Assembly (NCBI GenBank): GCA_963402885.1
Contig: OY727097.1
Coordinates: 30,125,401 to 30,189,400 of the forward strand
Length of the DNA: 64,000 nt
Direction: 5' to 3'
Source of the DNA: Antedon bifida
Taxonomy: Eukaryota > Echinodermata > Crinoidea > Comatulida > Antedonidae
A model generated the notes under the pieces. That model did no database searches. It was not told the origin of the DNA and saw nothing but the letters and a program-made list of their open reading frames with translations. The position numbers were made by a program, and so were the translations under genes. Every line of letters starts with the position of its first letter. The stretch's first letter is position 1. Positions 11,649 through 22,929 of the stretch are shown piece by piece.

Positions 11649-11784
11649 TATATAAGGTATACCTGCTTAATACTTGCAATCTTTAGTTAGCAGGCGGTGA
11701 ACCAAAATGAGGTGAAATATGACGGAGACATTAGAAGTGTTGTTTTGCTGATGAAAATAGACAGACGTTAGGTGGAAATTCTAG
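11649..11784 (+). promoter_or_regulatory. Possible TATA promoter and 5' non-coding exon
   Basis: TATATAAG at 11649-11656 is followed about 30 bases later by a pyrimidine/adenine region suitable for a start site near 11680. At 11784 the sequence CTAG|GTAAGTG is an excellent splice donor. The 100-base interval has only short upstream frames: ATG AGG TGA, an 11-codon frame starting ATGACGGAG, and ATG AAA ATA GAC AGA CGT TAG. If it is an exon, it is 5' UTR. No matching downstream coding exon was found, so this is a weak prediction. Confidence 0.25.
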
Positions 11785-12440
11785 GTAAGTGTCGCGTTAG
11801 TTTACACAGATCCTGCTTTACTTTACCAGGTGTATTTTCTCAGAAAAATGTAAGTTCGTGCTTGTTATAAACATGGAGAATGTTCTTACGTGACTTCCTT
11901 AAAAAGACCAGGAAGCACTTAGTATGGCCAGGGAGTTGCTTATTTTACAACTCACTGGTATGGCCGCTGAGCCTGAGAGTTCTGAGGTGTTCTGTTATTC
12001 AAATCACGAAGAAAAGCTGATAAAATACGTATTAAAAAATGAAAGAACAATTATAAAAATTATAAATTTTAAGTTATTTTAAGAATTAAAGTGTGTTGAC
12101 AGAAGAAAACAGGTCCTATAAATAACACAATAGCTTTGAAAAATCTGAAAAACTTCCATGAAATGTGTATCATGCCATGCGTGAATGACGAAGACAATAC
12201 AAGAGCTAGGCCAATAAATCATTAGGCTTAATCCCGGAAAAGAGTCGTGACAGAAGTCACGATAGAGTCAACAAAAACCCCCTTCACTTTTGTACATAGT
12301 TTGTCCTCCAGAGTGTGTTCTATTATAAATAGTTTGTTTTATCTTCTTTACTAAATCAATCTTTTATGAAATCTATCAATGCAACTGTCATTGTGAAGGA
12401 GTTATTTTCTCCTCCAAAATAAACTATATTTAAGTATACT
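11785..12440. other. Non-coding interval
   Basis: No recognised exon or repeat. Includes the inverted pair GTCGTGACAGAAGTCACGA at about 12244-12262. Confidence 0.45.
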
Positions 12441-12780
12441 TTGTAATGATTTAAAAAATGTTTGTTGTTAAATATGCCATTTCAATGTCCCCCTGAAAAA
12501 ATAATTTTGCTGAATATGGCATTTTAATGTCACATAATATAATAAATAAAAAAAAGTTAAGTATAATAATAATATTAATAATAATTCACTTTGACCAAAA
12601 ATTGGGTAGGAAAAATAATTATTTACCTGAAAAAACTAATTTAAAGCAAAAAATAATCATATAGGCTAGGTTTTTGGTTGAATTTAACCATTTATTTTGT
12701 CATTTTATAAGTGAAAATCTTTTTCTACAGAAGTGATTAACTTTATCATGTTTTTGGGGGACAATCCATCTTTAATAGTT
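12440..12780 (+). mobile_element. Dispersed repeat family B, copy in + orientation
   Basis: The ordered blocks TAAATATGCCATTTCAATGTC / GCATTTTAATGTCACATAAT, CACTTTGACCAAAAATTGGG, GAATTTAACCATTTATTTTG, TCATTTTATAAGTGAAAATC, AGAAGTGATTAACTTTATCA and GGGGGACAATCCATCTTTAA recur elsewhere in the window in both orientations. No reading frame is present. Likely a non-autonomous transposon of unassigned class. Confidence 0.65.
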
Positions 12781-13109
12781 GTTAACTAGTTATCATTACT
12801 ATATTTGTAATTGCCATGCGGAAGATGAAGGATGAAAAACAGTATAGTGGTATCATGTAAGTCATATTCTAGAAATGAAGAAATACCATCTGAAAAATAT
12901 ATACTTTTATTGGGATATTTATTACTTAAATTCTATATAATTTTATATTAAAAAGTACAACATTATGAACAATTATTTTATTATTTTTTTTACACCATAT
13001 TTAATGAGGGTGATCCATCCAGCAATTGCTGATCACTAGGGACCCTCAGAGGTTTACAAGACAAACATATACACAAGATGCTCTACATAAACATTATAGT
13101 TAAATAATA

Positions 13110-13260
13110 ATTCTTGATTGGACATTCACTTTGAATAGGTCATCTATACAGGAAATGGCTTATGATATTATTAGCATGGACATTAGTACACTCATGGAAA
13201 ACTCTTTGATTTATTACTTTCCCAGAAGTGGTTAATGACAAAATACTTCCTGGCTAAATT
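13110..13260 (-). mobile_element. Repeat family B, partial copy
   Basis: Carries the reverse-orientation blocks GGACATTCACTTTGAATAGG, CCAGAAGTGGTTAATGACA and CTAAATTTAACCAATTTAAC. These match the order seen in the fuller copies at 13440 and 47180. Confidence 0.4.
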
Positions 13261-13439
13261 TAACCAATTTAACACATGCATTTGTGTATGCATAAGTAAT
13301 TATTCATAATTTAAAAAGCATAATTAAAGCAGGAAGGCTCAGATGGGAATATTCCAAGGCCAACTAAGCATGGTGCTTGCGAGTGCTGTACGGTTCCTGC
13401 ATCAACTTTAAAAAAAACTTTTAGAATGTATATTTTTAT

Positions 13440-13700
13440 CATCATTTGCTTTAAAGATGTATTGTCCACCAAAACATAAAAAGTGAAGATCACACTTTGA
13501 ATAGGCCATTTGATAGGTTAAATAAAGTTCTATTAGAACGAAAAAATAAAGATTTCACTTATAAAAAGACAAAAAAGGGTTAAATTTAACAAAATATACC
13601 ATTGGCAAAACATTGGCTAGAAGCCAAGTCCACAATTTTTTTGCATTAAATTACAGTTTTTTTATGTAAATATTTTTTTACATAAAATGGCATATTCAAC
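13440..13700 (-). mobile_element. Repeat family B, reverse copy
   Basis: Begins TTTAAAGATGTATTGTCC and continues ACCAAAACATAAAAAGTGAA, CACTTTGAATAGGCCATTTG, TTTCACTTATAAAAAGAC, GGGTTAAATTTAAC and, near the end, ACATAAAATGGCATATTCAA. This is the inverse of the 12440 copy, with the same block order. Confidence 0.65.
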
Positions 13701-14347
13701 AAAATAATTTTAACAAAAGTTGTTTTCATGGGGTACAATATAATTATCTCTTAATTACTGCTTTCCTGGATTCATTTGTTCAAAATACTTTTAGAATTTA
13801 TATTCTATACTGTAGGCCTTTATCATTAATAATAATAATTCTATTATTAAATTTAATATCACTCAGGGTAACAAACATTATATATTTCAAAGGAAATGCA
13901 ATATTTTAATATATTATGCTGTATTGTGAGTGACTTGCAAAATTGTAAAAAAAAGAAATGTTCATAAATAGGTACTTCTAATTTTCTCATCCCAACTAAC
14001 TAAATAAATGGCCTGTAATCATTCAGTCTTCCACCCATTTCTTTAATTTTCTTCTCTCACCTGAACGACTTCCACACTGCCATTGATATCCATATCCAAC
14101 CTATATTATGACCCAAATATCTTCGTGAATAAATAAAGCATTATTGAAATAGAGAGAAAAAAACCAAAAAGAAAGTTTTATTAATTTCACAAAAAGTAAG
14201 GGTATGCTTCCTCTTCTATAATAAATTTAAACAAAGGAAACGTGACCTAGTTTGTTGTAGTATACTTTTATGATTGCAATGTAACTATCAGTGGAATATA
14301 CAACATGTAGTGCCCAGCACGGCCTTCGTTGCTTTCTTTCTCTCTAT
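13700..14347. other. Non-coding interval
   Basis: No recognised exon. AT-rich, with a short AATAATAATTCTATTATTAA palindrome at about 13830-13849. Confidence 0.45.
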
Positions 14348-14771
14348 ATTTTGTTGTCTTTGTTGAGTGGGATGACCATGAACAATTTATGTATTCAGAT
14401 TGCCTTCTAGCAAGTGAGCCTCAAATCAATAGTCAATATACAGTACTGTATTAAGTATATATTTTGTTCTTATTTTCAATACACATACAGTATGGAGATA
14501 AGTTTATATCCAGGGATTATTACAGTCAACCACTTCATTTTTAAACCTTCTTTTTTATTTGTTGGGTGGATGACCATCTGGATTGCCTTTTAGCAAGTGA
14601 GATCTTCTCAAAGTCAAATCAATAGTCAATATAGTTAACATTATGACTACAGTACTGTATGAAGTATATATTTTGTTTTTATTTTCAATACATATACAGT
14701 ATAGAGATACGTTTATATCCAGGGATTATTACAATCAACCATCTCATTATAAACCTTCTATTTTTATTTTA
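14348..14771. repeat. Tandem duplication, ~205-215-bp unit, two copies
   Basis: Copy 1 (about 14348-14553) and copy 2 (about 14554-14771) share, in order, GGATGACCAT, GATTGCCTT, TAGCAAGTGAG, TCAAATCAATAGTCAATATA, ACAGTACTGTAT, AAGTATATATTTTGTT, TATATCCAGGGATTATTACA and TAAACCTTCT. Divergence is modest. A short plus-strand frame inside copy 2 has no known features. Confidence 0.85.
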
Positions 14772-14774
14772 AAA

Positions 14775-15488
14775 TGCTTGAACCTCAATTGCCACATTTT
14801 ATCCAAAATTTGTTTTATGGTTTGATGAAAGCGTCAGTAGCAAAGGTATATTTAAAAATACAATAGTTGTACAGTAATATTAAACATTGAATATTGAAAT
14901 AAAATAATTATATTGTAATAGTATTGATAATAACATAGGGTTTTCTTTTATGTAAATGGGAAGGCTGACTATATTCCTAGTTACAAGTGTCATCTACCTA
15001 CAGTATTTACTTATCGGCCGTTCAACTTTTTCGCAGGATCTGCAATGTTTTCATAGTACCAACCTTTTGTGACAAGACAGTTACTGTAAAGAGTTCTAAG
15101 GTGTTCAATTATTAAGTTTAAACAGGATAAGGAGAAAATTTAAAACTTTAAGTAAACATATTCAAGGCTGGCTCAGTGTCCCCGAAGGATTGGAAGATTG
15201 AAAATAATGTATTAAATAAGTGCATAGTACTATAAATGTGCAGAGAAATATAAAGCCTGGTTTCCATTATCAATGCTACATTGCATTTGTGACAGTTGTC
15301 AATGCAGCTTGGTGTTAGTGGGTTCATTTCTTGATGAAACAGAGAACTTTATTATATTCTCCATGCAGAAATAAGTATACTGTACTGTATTTAGTTGTTA
15401 TCTTTTGTATAGTATATCTTTTTTCTTTTTCTTTTTTACATTTCATGCCAGTTTCATTTACATTTTTTTCACGCGACTCTACAGCTCA
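14775..15488. other. Non-coding interval
   Basis: No recognised gene. At 15258-15325, CCTGGTTTCCATTATCAATG faintly resembles the MITE end at 2049 and may be a decayed relative. Confidence 0.4.
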
Positions 15489-15539
15489 CTATGTCGGTCG
15501 GTTGGTCGGTCGGTCAGTTAGTCTGTCGGTCGGTAAACA
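15489..15539 (+). repeat. (TCGG)n-like microsatellite
   Basis: ATGTCGGTCGGTTGGTCGGT continues as CGGTCAGTTAGTCTGTCGGT and CGG, a degenerate tetranucleotide tract about 45 bp long. Confidence 0.85.
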
Positions 15540-16455
15540 CTAACTTGAACATGCGACTGTAGCCATGTATATGGCCTTGTTATTACTATGGAAAGAATAT
15601 CAGTATCAGTAATTATTACAATTTAAATTATCTATGAAAAATAAATATATAGAACTTCATTACATTCTCCAATGGAAAATAAGTAGACAAATAAATGCTC
15701 TATTATTAAGATTAAGATTTACAGAAAAGACAGGTAAACAATTATATATTTATAGAAAGTGTCCAAATGGATTTAATAAGTGTAATGCTTGTATGCTTCA
15801 CCTCAGTCAATAACCTTCATCTCACCAACATTTATTTAAAAAAAAAAACCTTTTACACGGTTTACTGAGTACGTTTTCCTAAAATCTCTAGCCCTAGAAC
15901 TCAACAATAATATAACCCTTCTGTCTGACTGGGCATTTTGTTTGCCAACCTCTCAGTCAATAGCATGCTTCCTGTCGAAATAATAACTTGTTTATTAAAC
16001 TAGAAATTAGCGTTATTTTTACTTTTTGTTTGTTAACTGATGTAAATTCCGCCTTGGTGTATGCACCTTTAGGCGACCCTGCAACTTTTGTCTCAACATG
16101 AGAGTTGTTGTTGCAGATTTTTCCCCTGAATGAACAAAAATCGACTGGAAAACGATGAAAACAAAGACAGCTTAATTAGTTGATAATAATCAGAGACTGG
16201 ATATGCAAACGTGACATTTGCAAAACTTTTTGCATTTGTATTAGTTTTTACAAAATAAAAGTTCAAATATATTACAGTACAAGAATCTATAAATTGTTAT
16301 AATATAACAGTGTAACTGTGTTATAAAACAAATAGGATTAAAAATAAGTTTTATATTTTGACTTTATTTTTAGTTTAAGACAAAATTCACCATTTTAAAA
16401 CCATATATAATAAGTTTATTTGGAATAACCTTTCTCCAATAGTCACACAAACTGA
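15540..16455. other. Non-coding interval
   Basis: No recognised exon, RNA gene or repeat. Confidence 0.45.
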
Positions 16456-16467
16456 TCTAATATTAAT

Positions 16468-16632
16468 AAGATAGTCTCAAGTTAAATTAAAGTTAAGTTA
16501 ATCTCAAGTTAAGTTAATATCAAGATAAAATAGTCTCAAGTTAAGTTAATTTCAATATAAGTTAATCTCAAATAAGTTAATCTAAAGTTAAGTTAATCTC
16601 AAATTAATGTAGTCTCAAGTTAGATTTCTCAA
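16468..16632 (+). repeat. Degenerate minisatellite, TTAAGTTAATCTCAAG-like unit
   Basis: About ten imperfect copies of a 15-17-bp word (AGTTAAGTTAATCTCA and variants), including versions with ATAGTCTCAAG. Heavily mutated, so old. Confidence 0.7.
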
Positions 16633-17168
16633 GATTTTTCAACTTGATTTTCAAAATTGCTCCCTTGAAATTGAATTCACTTCTGTATATACATTATTAC
16701 ATTTATAAAAAATTATCTTAACTTTGTTTTAAGTCTATGAATTTTCAAGATTACCTAAGCAAATATATATAAAATAATATTAAGTTTATTTAATTTAACA
16801 GATCTTAGATGACAAAGTTTGTTACATAAAAAGAACTGGTTTGTTTGAAAAAGATTTTCATTTAAGCACTTGCTAACTATCTTGACTTAAGCAAATCACT
16901 TGGTATTAAATACCAGCCTTGGTACTGCAGCCTACCATAGAGGAAATCCACCATGCACTTCATATTCTTTATTTGCACTAATTAATTATTTCCGTTTCAG
17001 AGGACTTATTTTCTCAAGTCTGCACTTAATAGTTTTAACCTTGTACGAGCAAACCTCAAAAAGCATAATATCTTTGTTTCTTGCAATGGTTAATTTTTTA
17101 AATACATCAACACTTGTAGTTTGTCGTAATTATTATTTTTCTCATACTGTTATTTCTGCGATTAGATC

Positions 17169-17280
17169 GAGGAATTCCGTTGGGTTTACAGGGAAACGCC
17201 ACGATCAGAACAACAACTAATTTGAACAACATTTGTGGCAGGAAGCAATTAATTAGGCACAGTGATGAGATTGAAGGACA
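17169..17280 (+). other. Exon-like segment of unknown identity
   Basis: A segment bounded by TTTACAG on the left and GACAG|GTACAAAGG on the right is open in one frame (GNATIRTTTNLNNICG ... RHSDEIEGQ) and has a higher GC content than its surroundings. I do not recognise the peptide and no partner exon was found. It may be chance. Confidence 0.15.
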
Positions 17281-17939
17281 GGTACAAAGGCCTAAGGTTG
17301 TTAACATTATTGACAGGCTTGTGTTACAGGTAATTTTAGATTTGCTTTACAAACAAGGAATGCTAAACAGAAAAGGAACTACGTGCTCGCTTCTCCATAC
17401 AACATTATTCTATAAATAGAATGAACATGATGACTCGTAGGGCGTTATTGGAAACAAATCGATCAATCACTCACTTTACTATTTTATGTTACAGCAATTA
17501 AATACATATATTTACAACCATATATTTTTATATTTAAAATGATAAAATATTAAATTTTATTGAATGAAAAATTCTACAATTAAGCTACAATAAAAATACA
17601 GTACTGTATAGGCCTACATTTCTTTTTGGCATATTCATCTTCATGCAAAAAACAATACAACACTAAAACATGCACTCCCATATTTCAAAATCCTGGATCC
17701 GCCACCAGGCCTTTTCTTTTGAGGTGAGCGAATGCGATCACTCACCTAACACACTCCTAAACTGCACGTTGACACACTTAAATTTATACAATAAACTTCT
17801 ACACACCAAAATACAAACAGCACACCTACAGCACCCCTAAATGTATTGAGGAGTGCAATTTGTAGCACACCTACAATTTTAAAAAGACAAGGCCTGCGCC
17901 ACCCGATCCGCCACTAAAAGGTGGAGGTGATTTGCAAGC
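17281..17939. other. Non-coding interval
   Basis: At about 17690-17930, AAAATCCTGGATCCGCCACC and CCCGATCCGCCACTAAAAGG bracket an A/C-rich stretch. This looks like a repeat fragment rather than a gene. Confidence 0.4.
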
Positions 17940-18571
17940 TTAAAGACCCCTTCCCTGCAATTTTGGACGTTTTTTGGAAAATAATACATATATATCACTT
18001 TAAAAACATTAAACCATGTCATTTCTTGTCTTAAATGTACGTTTTATGGTAAATTATGATAAAAAGTGAGAAACAATGCACTACCTAAGTAGCTCGCGGC
18101 GATCGACCTCGTGGACGGTCTTAGGCCTAGCCTAGCTAGGCTTAGTTTTGTAGGCCTAGCTGGTAAACATCGGTAACGTACGAACATCGTACGCGAGCTA
18201 TATACCTAGCCTGATGTTGTATAGTTGCTGCATTAATTGTCTTTCTATTTTTGCCAGACTCCGTTGATACAAATTGGGGAAAACCCGGTATTTTCGCTGA
18301 AAAGTTAGGAGTCTTCCATTTGTTTTGGCCTCACGATCGATCGAAAAGTGGGCGAATTACAGGTGAAAAACAAAAATATCAATCCGCGCGCAATGCATTT
18401 TGGGATTTATAGCGGGCCGCTATAATTATTAGAATCGACTTATTTTTCACATTTTTAACCGTTTAAAGACGAAAAAAGTTATCGCAATAGGACCATATAG
18501 TATTATTTTTACATTAAATATAGTTTGTGATCTTAAATTAGATCTAAAAAACGTAGGGAATGGGGCTTTAA
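17940..18571. mobile_element. TTAA-flanked inverted-repeat element (~630 bp)
   Basis: The left end reads TTAAAGACCCCTTCCCTGCA followed by ACGTTTTTTGG. The right end reads AAAAAACGTAGGGAATGGGG followed by CTTTAA, an imperfect terminal inverted repeat of about 30 bp. TTAA occurs at both borders (17940-17943 and 18568-18571). The interior is unusually CpG-containing (CTCGCGGCGATCGACCTCGT, CGATCGATCG, CCGCGCGC) but has no usable reading frame. Likely a non-autonomous DNA transposon. TTAA borders would fit a piggyBac-like enzyme, but this is one copy only. Confidence 0.6.
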
Positions 18572-18725
18572 CACTGTATTTAATTGTAATTAAGGAAATG
18601 ATTGGGCTTTCTCTTGAATATTCATTAACACTTTTTAAGATAACCTACTGCCTCATGTTCCATTACTGACTGTACTATTGTAGGTAGAATAGCCGAACAA
18701 AATTGTCTTGAGCTATGCCTATAAT

Positions 18726-18759
18726 CATAGAGATATTATAGCACTATAATATCTCTATG
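18726..18759. repeat. Perfect 16-bp-arm hairpin
   Basis: CATAGAGATATTATAG, a CA spacer, then CTATAATATCTCTATG. The arms are fully complementary with a 2-nt spacer. It may be a cruciform-prone site or the remnant of a tiny foldback element. Confidence 0.85.
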
Positions 18760-18784
18760 CTATAATATAGGATATATTGACTAG

Positions 18785-19018
18785 CACTTTCGATGCTGGT
18801 CTAAATTTACTTAATTTTTTTATTAAACCTTATTTAGTGAGGGTAACCCTAAACAGCATATGCTGACAAACAAAAGGCCAGAGGGTTTGTTCGAACTTCC
18901 TGGCCACAAGCTTGTGTACCCCATCATTGCACTAGCACTTTTGATGCTGGTCTAAAAGGCCAGAGGGTTTGTTCGAACTCCCTGGCTACAAGCTGGTGTA
19001 CCCCATCATTGCACGAGG
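18785..19018. repeat. Tandem duplication, ~85-bp unit
   Basis: Two copies of AAAGGCCAGAGGGTTTGTTC ... CTGG(C)CACAAGCTTGTGTA ... CCCCATCATTGCAC, separated by CTAGCACTTTTGATGCTGGT. A third partial ACTAGCACTTTCGATGCTGG lies to the left. The copies are about 95% identical, so the duplication is fairly recent. Confidence 0.85.
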
Positions 19019-20148
19019 CTTGTATGAAGTATGATAACACAAATTGATTAAGAGTTCCCACGCTTTTTCGTGAAGGCATCCACAGCAGTGCTCATTCATC
19101 AAGAGCAACACTGCTGTCCAATCAAAATGCTTAATAAATTCCATCTTAAGAATTATCCTCTCATTACTTAATTCCTTTCTGTTGAAATAATTTCAGCTGG
19201 TTCCGATATGTATAAATAATCACAGATTATTTTATTTCAATTTAGGAAATGGGTAATTAAAATCTTGGTTTGATTCAAGGAATCTATAATTATTTAATTA
19301 ATTTCTGGTTTCTACAATAAAACATTTGTTAATTCGGAGTGCTGTTTTTCAAGTAAATTAATTTTTAGTTTCTTTGAATATTTGTTTCTATAAGGTTAAT
19401 GAACTTTTCCGAAAATGGACTTGGGCCAGTCTTTTTTTTCTTTCTTGGGCCAGTTACATAGGCCTACAATAATGGAGAGCTTTTGCGATGTAATGCTGTT
19501 ACATCATGTTAATTCATTACATGTAGAGGGCCGAGCTTCCTCAACGATTCCTTGACAAAATTTAGGCAGATTCTAGTTCCAGGCAATGGCCGACGATATT
19601 ACCTGGTATTACCCACAAATCAACAAAACCCTAAAATACTAATGAATTTATTCTATACTATAAAAGTTTTATGCTTTTTTTGTGCAAAATAAACTCATGG
19701 GGATAGTATACCAGCTACTGGGCCACTAGAGTGGGTACAGATTTAATATTATATTTTACATAATTTTTAAATTATTTATTAAAAAAGTGCTTCGCACTGA
19801 CACCACACCTGTTGACAGGTCGATGAGCTGACCTTTGACACAGAGTTTGTTTTCCTCTTGGAGTAGTGATATATCTTCATCTAGTGTTGAACTTTGTATT
19901 GTTCGTAAGCCTTAACTTCCTGTGTCTAAGTTCCAAGGTAAATTGTCAATGTTGACATTATGGAAAGTGTTAGTATTTTAGTAATAACACTGTGTGTTGT
20001 GAAGTCTATGGTTGGTTAGTTAACAATCATCCAATCTCTCGAATGATCCGTCCAGGGTTCTAATATTGTTGACCAAATTCTAAATAATATAAAAAATCAA
20101 CAGTCTTCAATATTTGGAACAGACATACTCTATGTGTCTACTGACCTT
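19019..20148. other. Non-coding interval
   Basis: No recognised gene or repeat. Confidence 0.45.
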
Positions 20149-20326
20149 AGTATGGGGTACTTGAGTATGGGGTACTTGAGTATGGAATACTTGAGTACTG
20201 GGTACTTGAGTATGGGGTACCTGAGTATGGGGTATCCAAGTATGGGGTACCCAAAAGTATGGGGTACCTGAGCATGGGGTACTTAAGTATGGAATAACTG
20301 AGTATGGGGTACCCAAGTATGGGGGT
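20149..20326 (+). repeat. 15-bp minisatellite (AGTATGGGGTACTTG)n
   Basis: About twelve copies of a 15-16-bp unit with CTTGAG, CCTGAG and CCAAGT variants. Because the unit is divisible by three, it produces an artefactual repetitive Tyr/Pro/Ser/Thr frame on the minus strand, which should not be read as a gene. Confidence 0.95.
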
Positions 20327-20339
20327 GACAATAGACATT

Positions 20340-20585
20340 TTTTATCAATAAACCATACGACTAAACTGGTTTCTGGAAGATTGCGTGTATATTTTTTTCT
20401 TTTTTAACCTGAATTAGAGAGAAGAGATGAAGTTATAAAAATTCATTTTGTCGTCAGCGTGTCATAAATTTTGACAGAGTTGTAGTAAAAAACACACTCA
20501 AGTTTAATATCACCTAGATATATATTTTTATATTAGAATAAAAAAATAGTTCATGGCAAATAGGAAAGTATATTAACAAGTAAAA
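20340..20585. other. Non-coding interval
   Basis: Nothing recognised. Confidence 0.4.
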
Positions 20586-20587
20586 AC

Positions 20588-20840
20588 TTTGCAACGCGAA
20601 GAGTGCAAAATGAACACACAGGTTTTTCCTGCAATGACCATAAAAATGTTTTGGGTCTCAGGAAGTTTATCAAATTAAACAAAGAAAGGAAAGTACATAG
20701 AGAAATATTTACAGTATTTTTAAATTTTGTAAATTTGAAGAGTGAAAAATACAAGGTTGTACTGCAACAACCATAAAAATGTTAGTTGATCAAATTAAAC
20801 AAAGAAAGCAAAGTACATAGAGAAATGTTGACAGCGTTTC
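20588..20840. repeat. Tandem duplication, ~125-bp unit
   Basis: GAAGAGTG(C)AAAA, CAACCATAAAAATGTT (CAATGACCATAAAAATGTT in copy 1), TCAAATTAAACAAAGAAAG and AAAGTACATAGAGAAAT occur twice in the same order (about 20598-20708 and 20738-20827). Confidence 0.85.
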
Positions 20841-21120
20841 CTTCAGGTAATTAGAATGAAACCCTGGTCCATTGCTTGGTATCCTTCTAGTAATTACTTC
20901 AGCAACATAAGGAAATGGAATGTTACTCCTAATTAGCATCAATCCTCCTCAGTGTGATTTTTGTTGTCTGTTAATTATCAACCTGTAGTCTAGCCTGAGG
21001 GGAAGCACCAAATGGCTTGTAAATAAACAAGAGTGACCAGCACCAGATCAGAGTGGTCAATCAAAAACATGTTCCTTTACAATACTTAGGAAGCTATTAA
21101 TTTAACACTTTCATTGATGG

Positions 21121-21585
21121 AGTTGAGTAAAATACAGTTACTGAGTGAAATACAGTTACTGAGTGAAATACAGTTACTGTGTGAAATACAGTTACTGAGT
21201 GAAATACAGTTACTGTGAGTGAAATACAGTTTCTGAGTGAAATACAGTTACTGAGTGAAATACAGTTACTGTGAGTGAAATACAGTTACTGAGTAAAATA
21301 CAGTTACTGAGTGAAATGCAAGTTACTGAGTGAAATATAGTTACTGAGTGAAATACAGTTACTGAGTGAAATACAGTTACTGAGTGAAATACAGTTACTG
21401 AGTAAAATACAGTTACTGAGTGAAAAGCAGTTACTGAGTGAAATGCAGTTACTGTGTGAAATATAGTTACTGAGTGAAATACAGTTACTGAGTGAAATAC
21501 AGTTACTGAGTGAAATACAGTTACTGAGTGAAATACAGTTACTGAGTGAAATACAGTTACTGAGTGAAATACAGTTATTGTGTGA
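21121..21585 (+). repeat. 18-bp minisatellite (GAGTGAAATACAGTTACT)n, ~26 copies
   Basis: A long and very homogeneous array. Variants include AGTAAAATACAG, TGTGTGAAATACAG, a 20-bp unit (ACTGTGAGTG), ATGCAG and ATATAG. Low divergence implies recent expansion, so copy number is likely polymorphic. No open frame of interest arises. Confidence 0.97.
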
Positions 21586-21669
21586 TTTATATTTTGTAAT
21601 ATGTGTTACACATTTACTTGTAACTGTTTATTTAATTTCATGTCTATAATTTAATAATTCAAAGTTTTT

Positions 21670-21990
21670 AAAGTTAAATAAGCCATTTCAATATAACATA
21701 GTAGTAGTTTTCCTTTTGATCAAAAATTGGGTTTAAACAAAAAGTTTTTAGCCTACCTGTTAAAATCATATTAAGGGAAAAAAGTCAACCGGAAGACCAT
21801 TGTCGGGAAATCAATGGGTATCTGGTTAAATTTAAATGCCTTTTGTCTTTTTTTATATAAAGTGAAATTATATTTTTTGTTGGCAAAAGTGAATAACTTT
21901 ATCAAAACTCCAAAATGGTCTATTCAAGGTTGAATTTCTTCATCTTTATCATTCATTTTGGGGGACAATACATTTTAAATTAAATTATTA
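21670..21990 (+). mobile_element. Repeat family B, + copy
   Basis: Shows AAATAAGCCATTTCAATATA, GATCAAAAATTGGGT, GGTTAAATTTAAATGCC, AAAGTGAAATTATA, AAAGTGAATAACTTTATCAA, AAATGGTCTATTCAAGGTTG, TCATTCATTTTGGGGGACAA and TACATTTTAAAT. These are the same block order as at 12440. Confidence 0.7.
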
Positions 21991-22396
21991 GATCATATGG
22001 ATCCCAATTTATATTGTTAGTGTATTGTTGTTAGATTATAGGAATCAAAATTGAAATAAATTTAAATGAAAAGAACTGATTTTATTTTGAAACGTGATAT
22101 TGAACAAGTCTGTAAAGTTTGTCCAACCTTGCATGATTGAACTTGTCAAAATTGTCCCTGGTTTATGAACATGTTTTGTACATCAATACTACTTATAATA
22201 TATAAAATAGCAAAGGCTTATAAAGGTAGTGTAATATGTGTAAAAATGCTTTATATAAATGCATGGACAGATTGTCTTCCGAGCGATCCACTGTCGACTG
22301 TGTCTTTTACAACTGAGTAGTTAGTGTGGGAATCGGAAACCAATGTGGACTGAAAGAAAGGGCTGATCAATGGGGCGAAACAAGTCCTTGTGTGGC

Positions 22397-22458
22397 CGTG
22401 TTCTATGAATGGCCACGATGAATACACCGCGTTCTATCAATGGTTACGATGAATACAC
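22397..22458. repeat. ~32-bp tandem duplication
   Basis: CCGTGTTCTATGAATGGCCA plus CGATGAATACA is followed at once by CCGCGTTCTATCAATGGTTA plus CGATGAATACA. Confidence 0.8.
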
Positions 22459-22794
22459 TTATTTGTGCTTGGTTAAGCCGTGTTTACGCCACAATCTGGC
22501 TTCAGAGCTCTTGTAACCTAGTTTTTGACTTTTTAGAGTTCAGGAGTTTGGAGGTATTGTTCGTGATCTTAGCTGCTAGAATTATTAACATTGTCGATGA
22601 ATAGACTTCCTTTCTCTAGTACCATACATGCTCACTGATGATTAAATGCTCTCTATATTACTGTACCGTAAAAGCATGATTGTTATTCTAAAGCAAGTGC
22701 TGGATACACAGGCTGTGTATCACTAATGCATGCAGAGGCTCAATGATAAGCACTTAATAAGCACTGTAGTGAAGAGTACCTTTACTTTGGAGAG

Positions 22795-22872
22795 ATGAAT
22801 GAGGAGGAAGGGATGAGGGAAATGGAGGGATGGAAGGATGAGAGGGAAGGATAGAAAGGGAGGGAAAAGGTG
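22795..22872 (+). repeat. Purine-rich GGA/GGAA tract
   Basis: A nearly pure A/G strand (GAGGAGGAAGGGATGAGGGA and similar) of about 75 bases. It may form triplex or G-rich structures. No unit is strictly repeated. Confidence 0.75.
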
Positions 22873-22929
22873 CAATAAAGATTTAAATAAAAATCCGACC
22901 TGTAATAAATACTGTAAATCAAAATTCAT

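Noticed and set aside
11641-11660. A confident gene promoter
   Set aside because: A TATA-like word in AT-rich DNA is weak evidence on its own. Kept only as a low-confidence feature because of the donor site at 11784.
16900-17220. 106-codon plus-strand frame
   Set aside because: Longest frame of its area but composition is that of translated AT-rich DNA, and no domain is seen.
20107-20338. Repetitive Tyr/Pro/Ser/Thr frames on the minus strand
   Set aside because: Generated by the 15-bp minisatellite, whose unit length is a multiple of three.
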